From contig JAIGNY010001587.1 of assembly GCA_020152595.1 (NCBI GenBank), forward strand, positions 1,646,001-1,710,000: DNA of 64,000 nt, given 5' to 3'. Under the pieces are notes generated by a model. That model did no database searches, was not told the origin of the DNA, and worked only from the letters and a program-made list of their open reading frames with translations. Positions 49,791-61,855 of the stretch are shown here, one piece after another. Made by a program: the position numbers and the translations under genes. This stretch comes from Chiridota heheva. Its lineage: Eukaryota > Echinodermata > Holothuroidea > Apodida > Chiridotidae. Each line of letters starts with the position of its first letter. Position 1 is the first letter of the stretch.

Positions 49791-50890
49791 AATTATAATT
49801 ATAGCACTCTATAGAGCACATACTGTACCTCCGCCCCTGTTCATTCCCCACCCGTATACAATCTACCTTGAAACCTCGACCCACCAAGTTATTAACCCCA
49901 AACAATCTCTTTCTCACTGTTAATCTTATTGCCATTTACATTCTAAACACTTGAGGATCATCACTTGTGATCATTGTTTTCAGTGTAATTCAGGCTAAGC
50001 ATTCATTGTTTGAGCTTTATACAAGGTAGATTCACATTCCATCATTTTCATTCATGGCAGAAACCAATTGTTTTGATTCATTGATACCAGAGACCAATTC
50101 ACTTGTTGAGTCCAGAAAATTCATTGTATGGCTGTTCTTTCATGGCATAAGTTCATTGTTCAGCACATTCCATTGGAAAGTTTCAACAAAGTGTTCATAA
50201 ATCTTGTCCTAAAATATACCCACCCCTTCATTTTTGTCCTTCCCCTATTCCAAAACGTCCCAAATTTTAATCACTTTTTCCTTAAGCTGGAACAAAACCA
50301 CACCAAATTTGATCCAAATCCAATCATCAGTTTTTGAGATATCTTGATGACAAACAAATAAATAGGGTAAAACATGTCCCCACTCCACCATTTTCACCCT
50401 TTCCTATACCAATTTGTTCTCAAATTTCAATCACTTCTTCCTTAAGCAGGAACAAAATCACACCAAATTTGATCCAAATCCAATCATCAGTTCTTGAGAT
50501 ATCTTGATGACAAACAAATAAATAGGGGTAAAACATGTCCCCACCCCACCATTTTCACCCTTCCTTATACCAATTTGTTCTCAAATTTTAATCACTTTGT
50601 AAGCAGGAACAAACCACATACCAAATTTAATCCAAATCCAATCATCAGTTCTTGAGATATCTTGATGACTGACAAAAGACAAACTCACCTTGAAATGTAA
50701 CCACCCCTCCATTTGCACTCTTCCTCTGTTCCAATATGTCCCAAATTTTGTGCACATCATCCTTATGCAGTAACAAAACCACACACCAACACACCAATTT
50801 TGATCAGAATCCAATCATCAGTTCTTGAGATATCCTGATGACAGACAAACAGGCAAAAACATAACTTCTGTCCAACTTCGTTGGTGGAGG
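49791..50890 (+). repeat. Interspersed repeat with roughly 165-bp tandem units; inverted copy at 56,255-56,900
   Basis: From about 50,215 four units of about 165 bp repeat CCAAATTTTAATCACTT, AAATTTGATCCAAATCCAAT, CATCAGTTCTTGAGATATC and TTGATGACAAACAAA. The end reads CTGTCCAACTTCGTTGGTGG, a common repeat end in marine invertebrates by my recollection. The 5' part (49,800-50,200) contains CAACCAAGTT-like and CCATTGGAAAGTTTCAAC blocks that recur reversed in the second copy. No protein. Confidence 0.75.
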
Positions 50891-52224
50891 TAATCAAGAC
50901 TGGTTCTAAGGCACCAATTTTCAGCTCATTTTGGTGGAATTTTGTTGTTGTGATAAGATTTACAGTGGTGTGAGCTCTGTGCTCTTAAAATGCATTTGAA
51001 GCAATTGATTAACTAATAGTTAATGTGCAAGATTGTTGTAAATAATGTGCATGTGCACTAAGCTTATTGTATACAGACCATGGAAAGTTATCTAAAAACT
51101 GAGTTTGTCATTTCAAATATTACTGAGGTTCAAAGTATATAGGGTACTTATTTTATTTAACACCAGGTCCAACATATATCTTTAGCTTGTTTATGCAGCA
51201 AATTTAACATTTATGTGGTAACATTTATTACTGGGCCATTTTACCCAGAGGCAACTCCATTTGCTTGGGGTTAAAAGGCCCACCCAAATATGACTAAGTA
51301 ATGAACAAGGTTAAAAATTATTGAAAACATTTTAATGATTTATCATTATGTTATTAAGCCTTTTTAAAATGTATCAACTTAAATGGAATAAAATCTTGCA
51401 ACATCATACTATAAATTGACTTTTTAAGAGACTAAAGTTTTGACGGCCAGTTTTTTTACTTTATTTTAAAGATTGTAATCAAAAACAGCTACCTATCCTT
51501 AATAAAATATCATGATACAGAAGTTCTATCTGCCGGAGTGCATTTTTGTCTCAAAAGACAACAAGTATTAAAATGTCAGGGTTTGTGGATGAGCCCTGAA
51601 GCATTATTTGACTAGTTAAAGACCAGTATATCTGTAGTGAGGTTGTAAATATAAATTCAAGAAGGTGGACTTAATTCCACAAAGGGCACTTCTGACTTCC
51701 ACCCCCCTTTCCACTAACCCATTCTTGTGCAATGGAGAGAGATCTTTTCCCCTTGCAATGGAGCACCCTTCATGCTCCTGTTTCTCCTATACAGTGAAGG
51801 GGTGGGAATGATTTGTCCTTCAAAGTGCTGGCATGTTTGGCTGTTCAATGATGGAATGTACTTGATATCCTTCCAAGCAAGCTATCTCCATGGTTTCTGC
51901 AAACAACTACAATTTGTTAACCTCTCTGCGGTTCTTTGTCGGTGTTTATTTAATGCGGGAAGCAACATCATGATAATACAAGGGTGCTACTCGAAATGAA
52001 TAATAGTACTTGGTGCGTGTGAATTGTACTGTTTATTTAATTGCATAAGGCTCTGAATGGAATGATGATCAATAAACATGGGCATGCTAGTGAGAGTGGC
52101 TTTAGGTGTATAACTTTGAGTGTTTGAGATAAACATACATACTTTGAGCGAAATTAACCTTCTCTGTTTCTTCATGGTTGTAGACTTCTCATTATCACAA
52201 AACAAGCAGTCTTTTTTTTTTTAT
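50891..52224. other. Intron, nothing supported
   Basis: About 1.3 kb AT-rich. A word GGGGTTAAAAGGCCCACCC near 51,268 resembles one at 25,890-25,925. Confidence 0.35.
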
Positions 52225-52235
52225 TGCTAACATTA

Positions 52236-53036
52236 CTCAATGTTAAATGGGATAACCACACATCTCACCTCATCCTTCATAAACTTCTTTCACCCCCTTT
52301 GTAGGAATCATATTAATTTCTTCTGGATACCCAGCCATGTTGGCATCCCTGGCAATGACAGGGCTGATGCAGCTGCTAAGCTTGCCCTCACCCTTCCCTC
52401 TAGCCCTTTTTCCAAAACCCTTTCTGACATCAAACCGCTTATCACTTCTCTTGTTCGTAGCCGCTGGCAAACCTTATTGGACTCCTAAATTGATAACAAA
52501 CTCCACATCAACCAGCCCACCATTCCGATCATACCCACTACTCACAACTTATCCCATGTCGACAACGTCCACATTACCCGCCTAGAATAGGTCACACCCA
52601 CCTCACTCACTCCCACCTCACTCTCTCCCACCTCCTTACTGGCTCCCCCACCCTCTGCAACAATTGCCATTGCACCCTCACAGTCCATCACATTCTCCTT
52701 GCTTGCCCCCTGTACAACCTTCCCTGAGCTTCCCTGCTGCCCACAACTTAGTAGCCGAGCTCTTTCAAAAAAAAACCTTGGGATAAAATTATCTCCTTCC
52801 TTCATCATTCTTTCCTCTACAACCATATTTAGTCCTCCTTCCCCACCCCCCTCTCTCTCTACATTATTTTTCCACCCATACACCTCCTCTCTCAATCCCA
52901 GCTTTTTGGCTTTTATTTCTTGTGTTTCTCTTAATCTCCCCCTGTTTACTTTCCTTCCTACCTCTGGAATGATCTAACCTCTCAGGCAAGTTTGACCCTT
53001 GCTGTTGTGGTGCTGTTAAGCTCTCATCAAACAAAC
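52236..53036 (+). pseudogene. Non-LTR retrotransposon RNase H and 3' end, copy 2
   Basis: Plus strand reads HINFFWIPSHVGIPGNDRAD followed by AAAKLALTLPS, the RNase H core (W-I-P-S-H-V-G-I-x-G-N-D-x-A-D) found at the C-terminus of Jockey/I-type ORF2. It continues through SLVRSRWQTLLDS, an in-frame stop, then HNLSHVDNVHITRL and, in a shifted frame, the Cys/His-rich end (HCTLTVHHILLACPLYN). The tail is CATCAAACAAACAA at about 53,020-53,036. 5'-truncated near 52,225. Frame breaks make it a pseudogene. Copy 1 (337-905) lacks the RNase H core. Confidence 0.82.
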
Positions 53037-53590
53037 AATGCTAAGGTAAACTATTGGGCAATTCCATGCCAAAGTGACTTTAAAAAAATCAAATTGCCTC
53101 CAGATAAAAAAAAAATTACCTAGATGTTTTTCCAAACACATGCAAGGAGCAGATTATAAACTCTTTTGGGTGTTTTAAAAAATCAAAACATTCCTGAGAG
53201 TGTAATTTGAACAGAAAAAGTACTCTTATAGAAGGACTTCACCAAGTGGGATATATTAATGCAGACATGATCACTTTCCTTGAAATGGGATACATTTTAT
53301 ACCTATGAGATATGATCTTTGAGGAGTATTAACCACATTTTGCATACCTCTATTTGTGTAACTTTTCAGTGTATGACTTGGAATGCACTAGACATCACGT
53401 AGCATGAGTTAGCGAGAGATGTATTTTTAATGTATCTTTAAAATCCTCCCAATTTAATTGATGGCTTTTATTATTTTTCTACTACATGTAGTGCCTAGAG
53501 CATTGATTCTTAATAGGTTGCCCGCGGGAAAAATCTGGTTCGACAGATAATCCAATCTGGCCCTCGAACAATAGTCAAAGTAGAATTTTT
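53037..53590. other. Intron, nothing recognised
   Basis: AT-rich sequence; GGTTGCCCGCGGG near 53,516 resembles an hAT/Zisupton-like end but no partner is seen. Confidence 0.3.
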
Positions 53591-53597
53591 TTTATAG

Positions 53598-53795
53598 TAT
53601 ATCCGATCGATCTGAATGAGATCGGTAAATATCACAAAATCCTTGTTTATTTTGGGGTTTTCCAAGGCAGATCAGTGCAGATAATCCAATCAGATTTGTT
53701 TTTATAGCGATCGATCCGAATGAGATCGGTAAATATCACAAAATCCTTGTTTATTTTGGGGTTTCAAGGCAGATCAGTGCTCTAAAACATCGCGG
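53598..53795. repeat. Tandem duplication of about 100 bp
   Basis: GATCGATCTGAATGAGATCG ... TTTATTTTGGGGTTT ... AAGGCAGATCAGTGC occurs at about 53,607-53,680 and again at 53,708-53,781, with few differences. Confidence 0.8.
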
Positions 53796-54460
53796 CTCGC
53801 GGCGTGTCAGCCTGTCAAAGGAAGGCGGATAAAAGAGTCGCCGACATCTGGCGTACATCCTTATTGCAGGTGCTCTCAGCTTGTTTGTATTCAGGGATTG
53901 TTTGTCATGTGATGCTTGTTTTGCCGTGTGATTGGCCCACGGCCTGAGGCTGTTGTCAAATGGTGGCCCTTAGAATAAATTAGTCAAAAAACCGTCGCCT
54001 AAAGTATAAATAATATGATATTGCATGAAACACTATCCACCATATGATAATGAAATGACTCAATAAAAACTGTAGCATGAGTTACCAGTAGCATGACTTA
54101 CCAATGTAGCATGAGAATCAGACCCCTAGCTTTGCTGTTTTACAGGGGCAGCCCTCCCCTCCGTGGACCGTCCTGCCCCCTTTGGGGTCCGCCCTGCCCC
54201 TCATGAGAAAAATATATATATATATATATATTTTTATTTTTTAGAATTTTTTTTTACACTTAATAATCTTAATTAACCTCATAGATGAACACAGAACACA
54301 GAATGATAGCATATTAAGCAATTGTCCTGTTTGTAAAGGGGCCCCCGGACTCCATGCCGAAAAGACGCAGAGCTTCGCGCATGCATTAATGTGCCCCTCA
54401 ACAAATTTAGCACCCTGCCCCTATTTAAATCAAGCTTGAGGTCTGTGAGTTACCATAATT
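53796..54460. other. Intron with GC-richer patch
   Basis: 54,145-54,200 contains GGGGCAGCCCTCCCCTCC and related C-rich words; (AT)n at 54,211-54,230. No gene. Confidence 0.3.
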
Positions 54461-54464
54461 CACA

Positions 54465-54824
54465 ATGCCACAAAATAACAAAGGATTAAGTCATCAGAGT
54501 ATAACACTTGGCAACTGTAATAGAGGACAGTATAATACTCTGCATATACAAGGGTATGCTCTTTTGCACATGCAACTGGTAACCATAGCAACAGCCTTGT
54601 TTATACTATCAAGTCACTCCACCTGCAACATACAGTCACAAACTTACACTCACGGGCTATTACGTACCTGCAACATTTCTTTGCCCTTCCACAACAAAAG
54701 ACTAGGTTTACTAAGTGTAAAGCTTGCCAAAATTCTCAAGGGTTTAGGAATAAGCAAAGATGCTACAGTTCAATCAACATACACCTGTGACCTTGTACGT
54801 TTGAGAAAACTTAAACAAAAATAA
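54465..54824 (+). pseudogene. Open stretch of unknown origin, possibly decayed Cys-rich domain
   Basis: One frame is open for 119 codons. Its end reads ISKDATVQSTYTCDLVRLRK, and an overlapping frame has FTKCKACQNSQGF just before. Together these look like a frame-shifted Cys-rich module of the type C-x2-C ... S-T-Y-x-C. Neither frame has splice support. It may be a transposon-derived relic; function unknown. Confidence 0.25.
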
Positions 54825-55269
54825 AATAACTGAAGCAGTTGAAGAAGGAACAATTGATGAGCTAGTGGAACATATGTGCAGCTTGATAACCCAGTTTCTG
54901 GAACACTGTTATGTCAAATGCAAACAATCTGCTGTGTGTAATGTGGAACAGGTTGCAGTTGTGTCAGAAATGTACATGAAATCCAAGTCTGGTTTTTCAG
55001 TCAAATAGGTCTTAATCATTAAATATTCCAGTACAAATTAAAAACATTTGTAAAAAGGAGAAAGTACATGCATATACATAGTAAAACACATAGCAGATAA
55101 TAACAAGCAAGCAAGCAAACAAACAAACAAATAAGGAAATATTAAAGATAAAATGATAATATCAAACTGGTACAGCATAAAGAACCTGCGATAAAATAAC
55201 TGATTTAAAAAGATCTAAAGAAATAACTCTAGCATTAAGATTACAAAGTAATATAAACTAGAAACAATA
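54825..55269. other. Intron, nothing supported
   Basis: (CAAG)n/(CAAA)n run at 55,098-55,132. Confidence 0.35.
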
Positions 55270-55862
55270 TAGTAAACTTTACTTTAGAATTTGGACAAAT
55301 GATGGAAAAAAGTCAGTTTATCATCAATACATACACCAAGATAATCAGTTTTCACGCATATTGCAACCTTGGATAAATTGTTGTCTGATTTTTGATTTCA
55401 AAAGCCCTATATGTTTGCCGTTTTTGTTTACAAAGCACATTTCCTCTGATGTCTTTGGGTTCAGCAACAAGTTCTTTTCATCACATTTTGACACAGACTC
55501 ATCAACAAATGACTGGTACTCCACTTAATCCTCATTTACAGAATTTTTAGCAATTTTACATGAAAATAGCAGTATCATTGGCATACTTTATCACACAAAT
55601 ATTTGATCTTAATTTGTCGGTATAGATGGTAAAAAGTACAGCAGATAGAGGACCTCCCACCTACATTTATTTCAGATTGTTCTGACAAACCTTCATCCAG
55701 TTTAATTTGCCTTGTCCACCCTTGAAGAAACTGTGCCAAAGTGACACAAATCAAAGTGTATTTAGCGATGCACAGATATGTGTAGGAAGTTGGTTTGTTG
55801 TTGAGTATGATGGGCTCATTTTCCAGGGGAAGTGATGGAAATTGGGGAAAACCGACTTCCAT
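55270..55862 (-). pseudogene. LINE reverse transcriptase palm fragment, decayed
   Basis: Minus strand, in three frames because of indels: QFLQGWTRQIKLDEGLSEQS, then PLSAVLFTIYTDKLRS, then ICVIKYANDTAIF, then CDEKNLLLNPKTSEEMCF. This is RT motif 4 (P-L-S-x-x-L-F), motif 5 with the catalytic Y-A-D-D changed to YAND, and the L-N-P-K-T-x-E-M element. The second catalytic aspartate is replaced, and a deletion removed most of the Gly-Pro-Gln loop before P-L-S. Non-functional. The family resembles L2/Rex-type RTs common in fish and invertebrates (inference). Confidence 0.75.
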
Positions 55863-56254
55863 GTTTCAGTAATGTACCATGAGTGAAATAACTGGCACTG
55901 GGCACATCCAAAAATGACAAAACCTTAAAGTTTTCCTAACAAAATGGGGGCAAAATTATCCAGTTTTTTAGAAATTGTTAAATATGTTTGAAAATTGTGT
56001 GAATCCATTTTCTGCATTAACGGAGGTGAAAAAGGGTTTAAAATTTCAGAAGTTGCATTACGCTGATTGGCAAATGATACAGACACTTAGAGAACCAGTC
56101 ATTGCCAATAACCGTGGTCATTACAAGTTTTACGAACAAATTTAGGGCAAAATTATCCATACTTTTCTTTATGTTGTTGACTGTTCTGATAATGCAGAAT
56201 TTCATTTTCCTGTGTTAAAGGAGGTGGAAATGGGTTTACAAATTCAGCAGTTTT
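55863..56254. other. Intron, nothing recognised
   Basis: AT-rich. Confidence 0.35.
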
Positions 56255-56900
56255 ATTACACTGTTTTGGTGTTTTGTGTAATGGCCTCTTGTTTTTTTGT
56301 TTTTTTGGTTTGTCATCAAGATATATCAATAACTGATGATTGGTGGATTTTGATTAAATTTGGTGTGTTGTTTTGTTACTGTTTCAGGAAGTGATTAAAA
56401 CTTGGGACTTTTGGGAACAGGGGAAGGACAGAAATTGAGGGGGGTAGGGATGTTTGAGGATGAGATTGTGAAGACTTATATAGTTAAAACTTTTCATTGG
56501 ATTCTAATGGAATGTGCTGAACAATGAAATCATGGCTGAAAAGAATTCAAAACAATCAATTTTCTTAACTCTAAGAAAATCAGATGAAGTGGTGTCTGGT
56601 ATTAAAGAGAATCAAAACAATGGGCTTCTTGCATGAAAGGAAAATAATGAAATGTGAATTGTGGCTGAATAAAGTTTTAACAAGCCTGGATAAAGCTGAA
56701 AACAATGATCAGAGGTAGATCTGGAAGTGTGTAGAATGCAAATTATGGCAATACAGACAAACATTGAGAAAGAGATTGTTTGGGGTTAGAACTTGGTGGG
56801 CCTGGGGTTTCTGAGGTACATTAGATTGCAGTCCGGATGAGGAATGAACAGGGAGAAGAGGTATGCGCTCTGCAGAGTGGTATGATTCTAGTTTATTATT
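56255..56900 (-). repeat. Inverted copy of the 49.8-50.9 kb repeat
   Basis: Reverse-complement relation is seen for GTTTGTCATCAAGATATATC, TGATGATTGGTGGATTTTGA, GAAGTGATTAAAACTTGGGA, GAATGTGCTGAACAATGAA and AGAGATTGTTTGGGGTTAGA. It has one, not four, of the 165-bp units. Together with 49,791 it forms inverted repeats 6 kb apart in the same intron. Confidence 0.75.
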
Positions 56901-57445
56901 TTTTTAGTGGTTGAGAAATTATAGAGAAAAAAAATAATAATAAGTTGATCAATGCCATTATGCCTATGGCCGGACAAACTGTAGTGTGAGTTATCGTAGC
57001 AGGAGTTACCATGTTCTTATAAATCATGGTAAAATGGTGAGGGTATTATTGTTTGTTATGTCAAGATAATCCTTAGTATAGTAGTTACTTACTATATAAT
57101 CAATTAAGCTGTGGTGTTGGTTGTTAAAACACAATAAAAATTAAAATGATAATTTTTTGTGTATGTCCTTTAAACGTAGCATGAGTTAACATTTTTCTTA
57201 GCTGTTCCATACATGTATAAGTTGACATCTTACTTTTGTCATGCCATGGGTATCAAACATTGAATGTTGGGTATAAAACTACCAAAAATGAGGATTTCAA
57301 TCAAATAAGTTTAGGTGCTTGAACATGTAGAATGTAAAAGGGTGGGTAAAAGTGTAGCATGAATTACAGTGGAATTCCCCTATAGTACATGAAGTGTGAC
57401 CAGGTCAAACAACACAAGTATAGGCAACAAAGCACTATAAGAGAC
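56901..57445. other. Intron, nothing recognised
   Basis: AT-rich. Confidence 0.35.
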
Positions 57446-57660
57446 AGTGGCGTAGCCAGATTTTTCATATTATTGGGGAATTGAATTGAACCGACACGAT
57501 ATTTAGTGGTGTAGTTGAGGTGACACTGAAGGTGTCACTTCGAGCGCAAAGCGCTGGACTTGTCGGCGGGTAGTCCAGGGGCCTGCTTAAGGGCCCCTGG
57601 TGGGGTCCAGTTGGCAAAGCCCCTGAAAGCTCCCACAAAATTGACATTTTAAGGGCAAAA
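57446..57660. repeat. Dispersed repeat starting CAGTGGCGTAGCCAG
   Basis: The start CAGTGGCGTAGCCAG is the usual end of an hAT-like MITE. Inside, CCAGGGGCCTGCTTAAGGGC then CCCTGGTGGGGTCC forms a hairpin, and GAGCGCAAAGCGCT is a near-palindrome. It shares words with 12.2-13.85 kb and 38.7 kb. The opposite end is not recognisable. Confidence 0.5.
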
Positions 57661-58929
57661 ATGTATGTGACAATGCATAGTAAGAAGGCGTATTATACAA
57701 GTCAAAATTCATTGTCAAAAGAGATATAATGCACCATATACAAAACACAAAATCATGAAAACTCATAATGTGGAAATATGTTTTACTGTTTACGTTTGTA
57801 CATTGTTAGGATTATGACCAATCTGTGAAATATAGGGATTGTCTAAAAGAAAGGTTTTCAATAATGTACTACACACTTGTGTAAATGTTGTCAATTTTTT
57901 TAATGAGCCTGTTCTGTATTATGTGCACTCCGACACCCACCTCCCTCTCCCACCACCCTCCCTCTCTCCCCCCTCTCTCTCCCTGTGTCTTAGACAAAAT
58001 TACACAATTGTTTAATATATTATTACAAAAGAACCTTTTTCTGAGAAAGTGCCCTTTTGAAATCTAAAAGCATAGTAAGCTCCTGGAATATCAAAGCTTG
58101 TTGAACCAACGGCACCAATCTAAACCGACTGATTGAAATCTGAACTAACGGATTAAAATCTGAACCGAGCGGATTAAAATATTGGTGGGGGGGGGGGGTG
58201 ATAAGAGATATCCTCATGGGCCAATCAGTGGTTCCCAGCATCTTAGAAATATAATGAAAGATGCTATCCCATGGTGCTGAGAGAAGATGATAATGCACCA
58301 AAGTCTTGAATCTATCAATGACACAGTCTGGGAGACTGTTTAAAGCTTGGATTGCAGTGTGGATGAAACTCATGCCAGTGGAATATGTTGAGCATATAAA
58401 ATCATATTATAGTACTTAAAAGCCAATTGCAGCTTCATACAAATTCTTGTTTACTTAATTTTGTTGCAAATAAAAATCATAAAATCAATCACTCTTATTG
58501 TGCATGTTAGCTACCTCTGTCTTGTACCCTTCCTGTGAAATTATACCAATTCATTCATTTCTTTTGAGGTCAATGCCTGAATTAATTTTCATCTTTGTTT
58601 ATGTTCAGGCTGTCTTTACTTTGTAAGAAACATAATGACATCACTTTTGCTTTGTTTTAGAAAGCAAACAAAATTTTCTTTAAAAAGTGAAAAGTGTGTT
58701 TTTTTTATATATTTTTTTATATTTTTCAAATTCAAGATTAGGTAAACTCCAATTTGGAAAAGGCCAAATGTTGTGAATGTTAATTTATTTGTTTCTACCA
58801 CCTTTGTCTCCTTAGTAAATGGTATACCTGATCCATGTAACTATATAAAGTAATAAAAGCTTACAAAACTCAAAAAAATTTTTAATAAAATGTGCTTTAT
58901 TAGTTTGCCTTCTTTTTTCTCCTTTTCAG
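57661..58929. other. Intron, nothing supported
   Basis: C-rich low complexity at 57,930-57,985 and a G-run at 58,187-58,198. The last 40 bases are the strong pyrimidine tract of exon c. Confidence 0.4.
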
Positions 58930-60179
58930 GTAGTATAACAATTCAGAAACCACAGCCATGGGAACCCTATTTATGCACAGCTGCAGATATTTGTCCAAGT
59001 ATTTCCAACCATCAAGAATTTTTGGAAGCAAGTGTCACTGGTAATTTTAACACACCTAAACCATGGGCAGGACCAACAAAAAATTATACAACAACCTCCT
59101 CAGTGGTGTCACAAAGTCCAGATAATCAAGCTTTGGGAACTGAAATACAACATTTAGATGATGATGAAGTAAAATCCAGAAATGGGGGAAGCGAGGAAGG
59201 GGCGGTCCCATCCTGTAATGAGCAGGAGGGAGACAAAACAGTTCAAAGAACTTCAGATGCAAGTGAAAACTTCAGGAAAGCTCCTGGAAGTGGAGATAAA
59301 AGTAAAATACAGGAGGAGGTAAAAGGTGCTATGCATTCAGGGTTGATCTCTCTCAGTGCACCTTCACTGAGAGTCCAGAAGAAAGTGGTTCCGGGTCGAC
59401 AGGTTTCTTCCGCTCGAGTGGACAAGAGCAAAGCGTCCGGAGATAGTCTGAGAAAGAACGTCCTTAAAAACTCCTCTAAAAAGTCAATTCAAGATAAGAT
59501 GGTAGCTATAAATCTTGTCCCTATTGATATAGCGTATGATCCTCCTCCTGGTGAAAGTCAAGAAGATAAGAATGAAGATCAAGAAACACTTCCTACGTTA
59601 CGAGATCCAGCTTTTCCTAATCTTGACGGACAATTGGCTACAACTGATTCGTTCTCAGATGACACCTTCCATCGAGTGAACATTAGAACTCCTGACAGAA
59701 GAGCTCTGGAAGAGGAATTGAAGAAGTCAGACACATCATCATTTGAGTTGCCGTCTTTAGCGGCAATGAGCATTGGCGATCTCTTACAAAGCTCACCCAG
59801 AATAGAATATAGAATTGATGAGACATCTCTTAAGCAAAACCATTCTCTCATAGAATCGCTTTACAGTAGTAAAGGGAAAGCTCCCACCACGTCAGCTGGT
59901 ACTATTGATATAGCGCAGACTGCATCTCTTAATCATGATTCATCGATCGGATCAATGCCAGAAAAGAAAACAAGCCTTCCCAGTATTTCCCAAAGAAAAT
60001 CTCCAGATTGTAAAAACCCTCCTTTAAGCTCAGAGAGTCCAAGAAGTGTACAGAAACAGAACTCTGCTCCAGTAATGTCCCAGGTGGGTCGCTTGAGTAG
60101 TGAGAGCCAAGAAAGTTATAAAAGTAATTGCACAACAGAATCTGCAAAGTTTCACGTCTCTGAAAGCATTTTACTTCAG
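58930..60179 (+). CDS. Exon c, large exon of the unrecognised plus-strand gene
   Basis: 1,250 bp, acceptor CTTTTTTCTCCTTTTCAG|G and donor CTTCAG|GTAAGA, phase 1 in, phase 0 out, 416 whole codons without a stop in a 60+ percent AT sequence. It begins GSITIQKPQPWEPYLCTAAD (first Gly split over the intron) and so repeats the W-E-P motif of exon a. The rest is Ser/Thr/Pro/Asp/Glu-rich with basic patches (KNSSKKSIQDKM) and short ordered-looking motifs (SSFELPSLAAMSIGDLLQSS, NHSLIESLYSSKGK). Many S-P and R-x-S sites are present. It is probably intrinsically disordered, with no membrane or zinc motif. I do not recognise the family. The frame reads beyond the donor for 13 codons to a stop at 60,218, which would be an intron-retention form. 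Confidence 0.85.
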
Positions 60180-60399
60180 GTAAGATTATTTGGTGCAGGG
60201 ATTAGCTTTTTGTACTAATTTGCAGAATTTGGTGATTCTTTTCTCTTCCCTTACAACTTTTTACTTAATGTTTTTTATCTTTTTGAAGGATTAGTTCAGT
60301 GGTCAAGCAAGTTGATCACTTCGTCTTATATGAAAGAAAAGAAATAAAGTTTCTTGTTAAGTTTCTTGTGAAATCCCACAAGAGACATCACATGCATGT
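60180..60399. other. Intron start
   Basis: No further feature. Confidence 0.4.
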
Positions 60400-61024
60400 T
60401 ACAAACACCTATTTAGGGGCTTAAATGCCCCCTCCTTAAAAAGCATATTGGTATATGTAAAGTCTGTTATCTTAAAAGACTTAAATGCCCCCTTAAAAGC
60501 ATATTGGTATATGTAAAGTCTGTTATCTTAAAAAGACTTAAATGTCCCCTCTTCTTAAATGCATATTGGTATATGTCAAGTCTGTTATCTTAAAAAGACT
60601 TAGATGCCCCCTTCCCTTCATATGTAAAGTCTGTTATCTTAAAAGACTTAAATCCCCTCCCCTAAAAAGCATATTGATATATGTAAAGTCTGTTATCTTA
60701 AAAAGACTTAAATGCCCCCTAAAAAGCATATTGGTATATGTAAAGTCTGTTATGTTAAAAAGATTTAAATGCCCCCTCCCTAAAAAGCATATTGGTATAT
60801 GTAAAGTCTGTCATCTTAAAAATGCTTAAATGCCCCCTCCCCCTCCCCCTTCTCTAAAAAGCATATTGGTATATGTAAAGTCTGTTATCTTAAAAAGACT
60901 TAAATGTCCCCCCCTTCTCCCTTTAAAAGCATATTGGTATATGTAAAGTCTGTTATCTTAAAAAGACTTAAATGCCCCCCCCCCTAAAAAGCATATTGAT
61001 ATATGTAAAGTCTCTTATCTTAAA
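60400..61024. repeat. Tandem array of about 60-bp units, 10-11 copies
   Basis: Each unit contains GACTTAAATGCCCCCT, AAAAAGCATATTGGTATATG and TAAAGTCTGTTATCTT. The C-run length varies most between copies (4 to about 12). One copy lacks the GCATATTGG block (about 60,620). A frame is open for about 95 codons only because of the repeat. Confidence 0.93.
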
Positions 61025-61227
61025 ATAAATGATTTACTTCACCTGTCAAACTTCAAACCTTATTTGGATGACTTTGAGGAGAAGTAACTAAAAAATATAT
61101 TTATCATCCTCACTGATGTGAACACTTTAGCAAACTATGAGGCTTATTTGTATCATTTTTTATTTTTATTTTGCCACATAGCCATCAACTCCTTTAGCAG
61201 ATTAAAACCATTCAGCTTTTTACCCTA

Positions 61228-61728
61228 CCGTATATTTCCTAATAGTTTCAAAAAGAGGGGCGTTTAAAAAAGTGTATGGTACCCTTGGCTGAAATGCTTC
61301 AATTTGGCTTTCAAAACCTTAAAAAATTATTTCTTTAATACGATTGATCATTTTTATGAAGAAAAAAAGTGAAGAATCATTGTCTAGAAATAAAGGAATG
61401 GTACACTTTTATTATGATTAAACCCACCTATCCCGCCGTATTTTGCCAGAAGCCAGATTTGAAGCTTCATTCTGACTAAGTAATTTTGAAAGTATGCCAT
61501 CACCTGCTTCTTTGAAATGGCCGCAATTGGTTTGTACACTTTATTTTCTTATTTGTTTCCTTTTTTTGGCACAAGTAATTTTGCCCAGGTAAATTTTCAG
61601 TCAATTCTAGTATTCATTGCAACTTCAACTCTTTTGATTGTATTTTTCAAACAGTTATAGTTTAAATCACATACATGGCGGAGGGGGCATTTATTAGAGG
61701 GGGTAGGTGTTTATTAGGGAATATACGG
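61228..61728. mobile_element. MITE with CCGTATATTTCCTAATA ends and TA duplication
   Basis: Inverted ends CCGTATATTTCCTAATA (61,228) and TATTAGGGAATATACGG (to 61,728) with TA on both sides. The 501-bp interior contains GGGGCGTTTA near the left and GGGGGCATTTATTAGAGGGG near the right, extending the inverted similarity. TA duplication fits Tc1/mariner-type or related superfamilies. No coding capacity. Confidence 0.6.
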
Positions 61729-61855
61729 TACAGTAATTATTGATGATTACACGTACCATAATCGCTAATTCTTTCATTGATAGATATCAATGATATTTAC
61801 TAAATCCCACTTGATTGTTCACTTTCATAAATTCATAAATACCTCTGTCCTTTAG

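Noticed and set aside
60180-60218. Reading-through of exon c to its stop as the natural C-terminus
   Set aside because: The donor CAG|GTAAGA is strong and a phase-0 exon follows at 61,856; kept only as a possible retention form.
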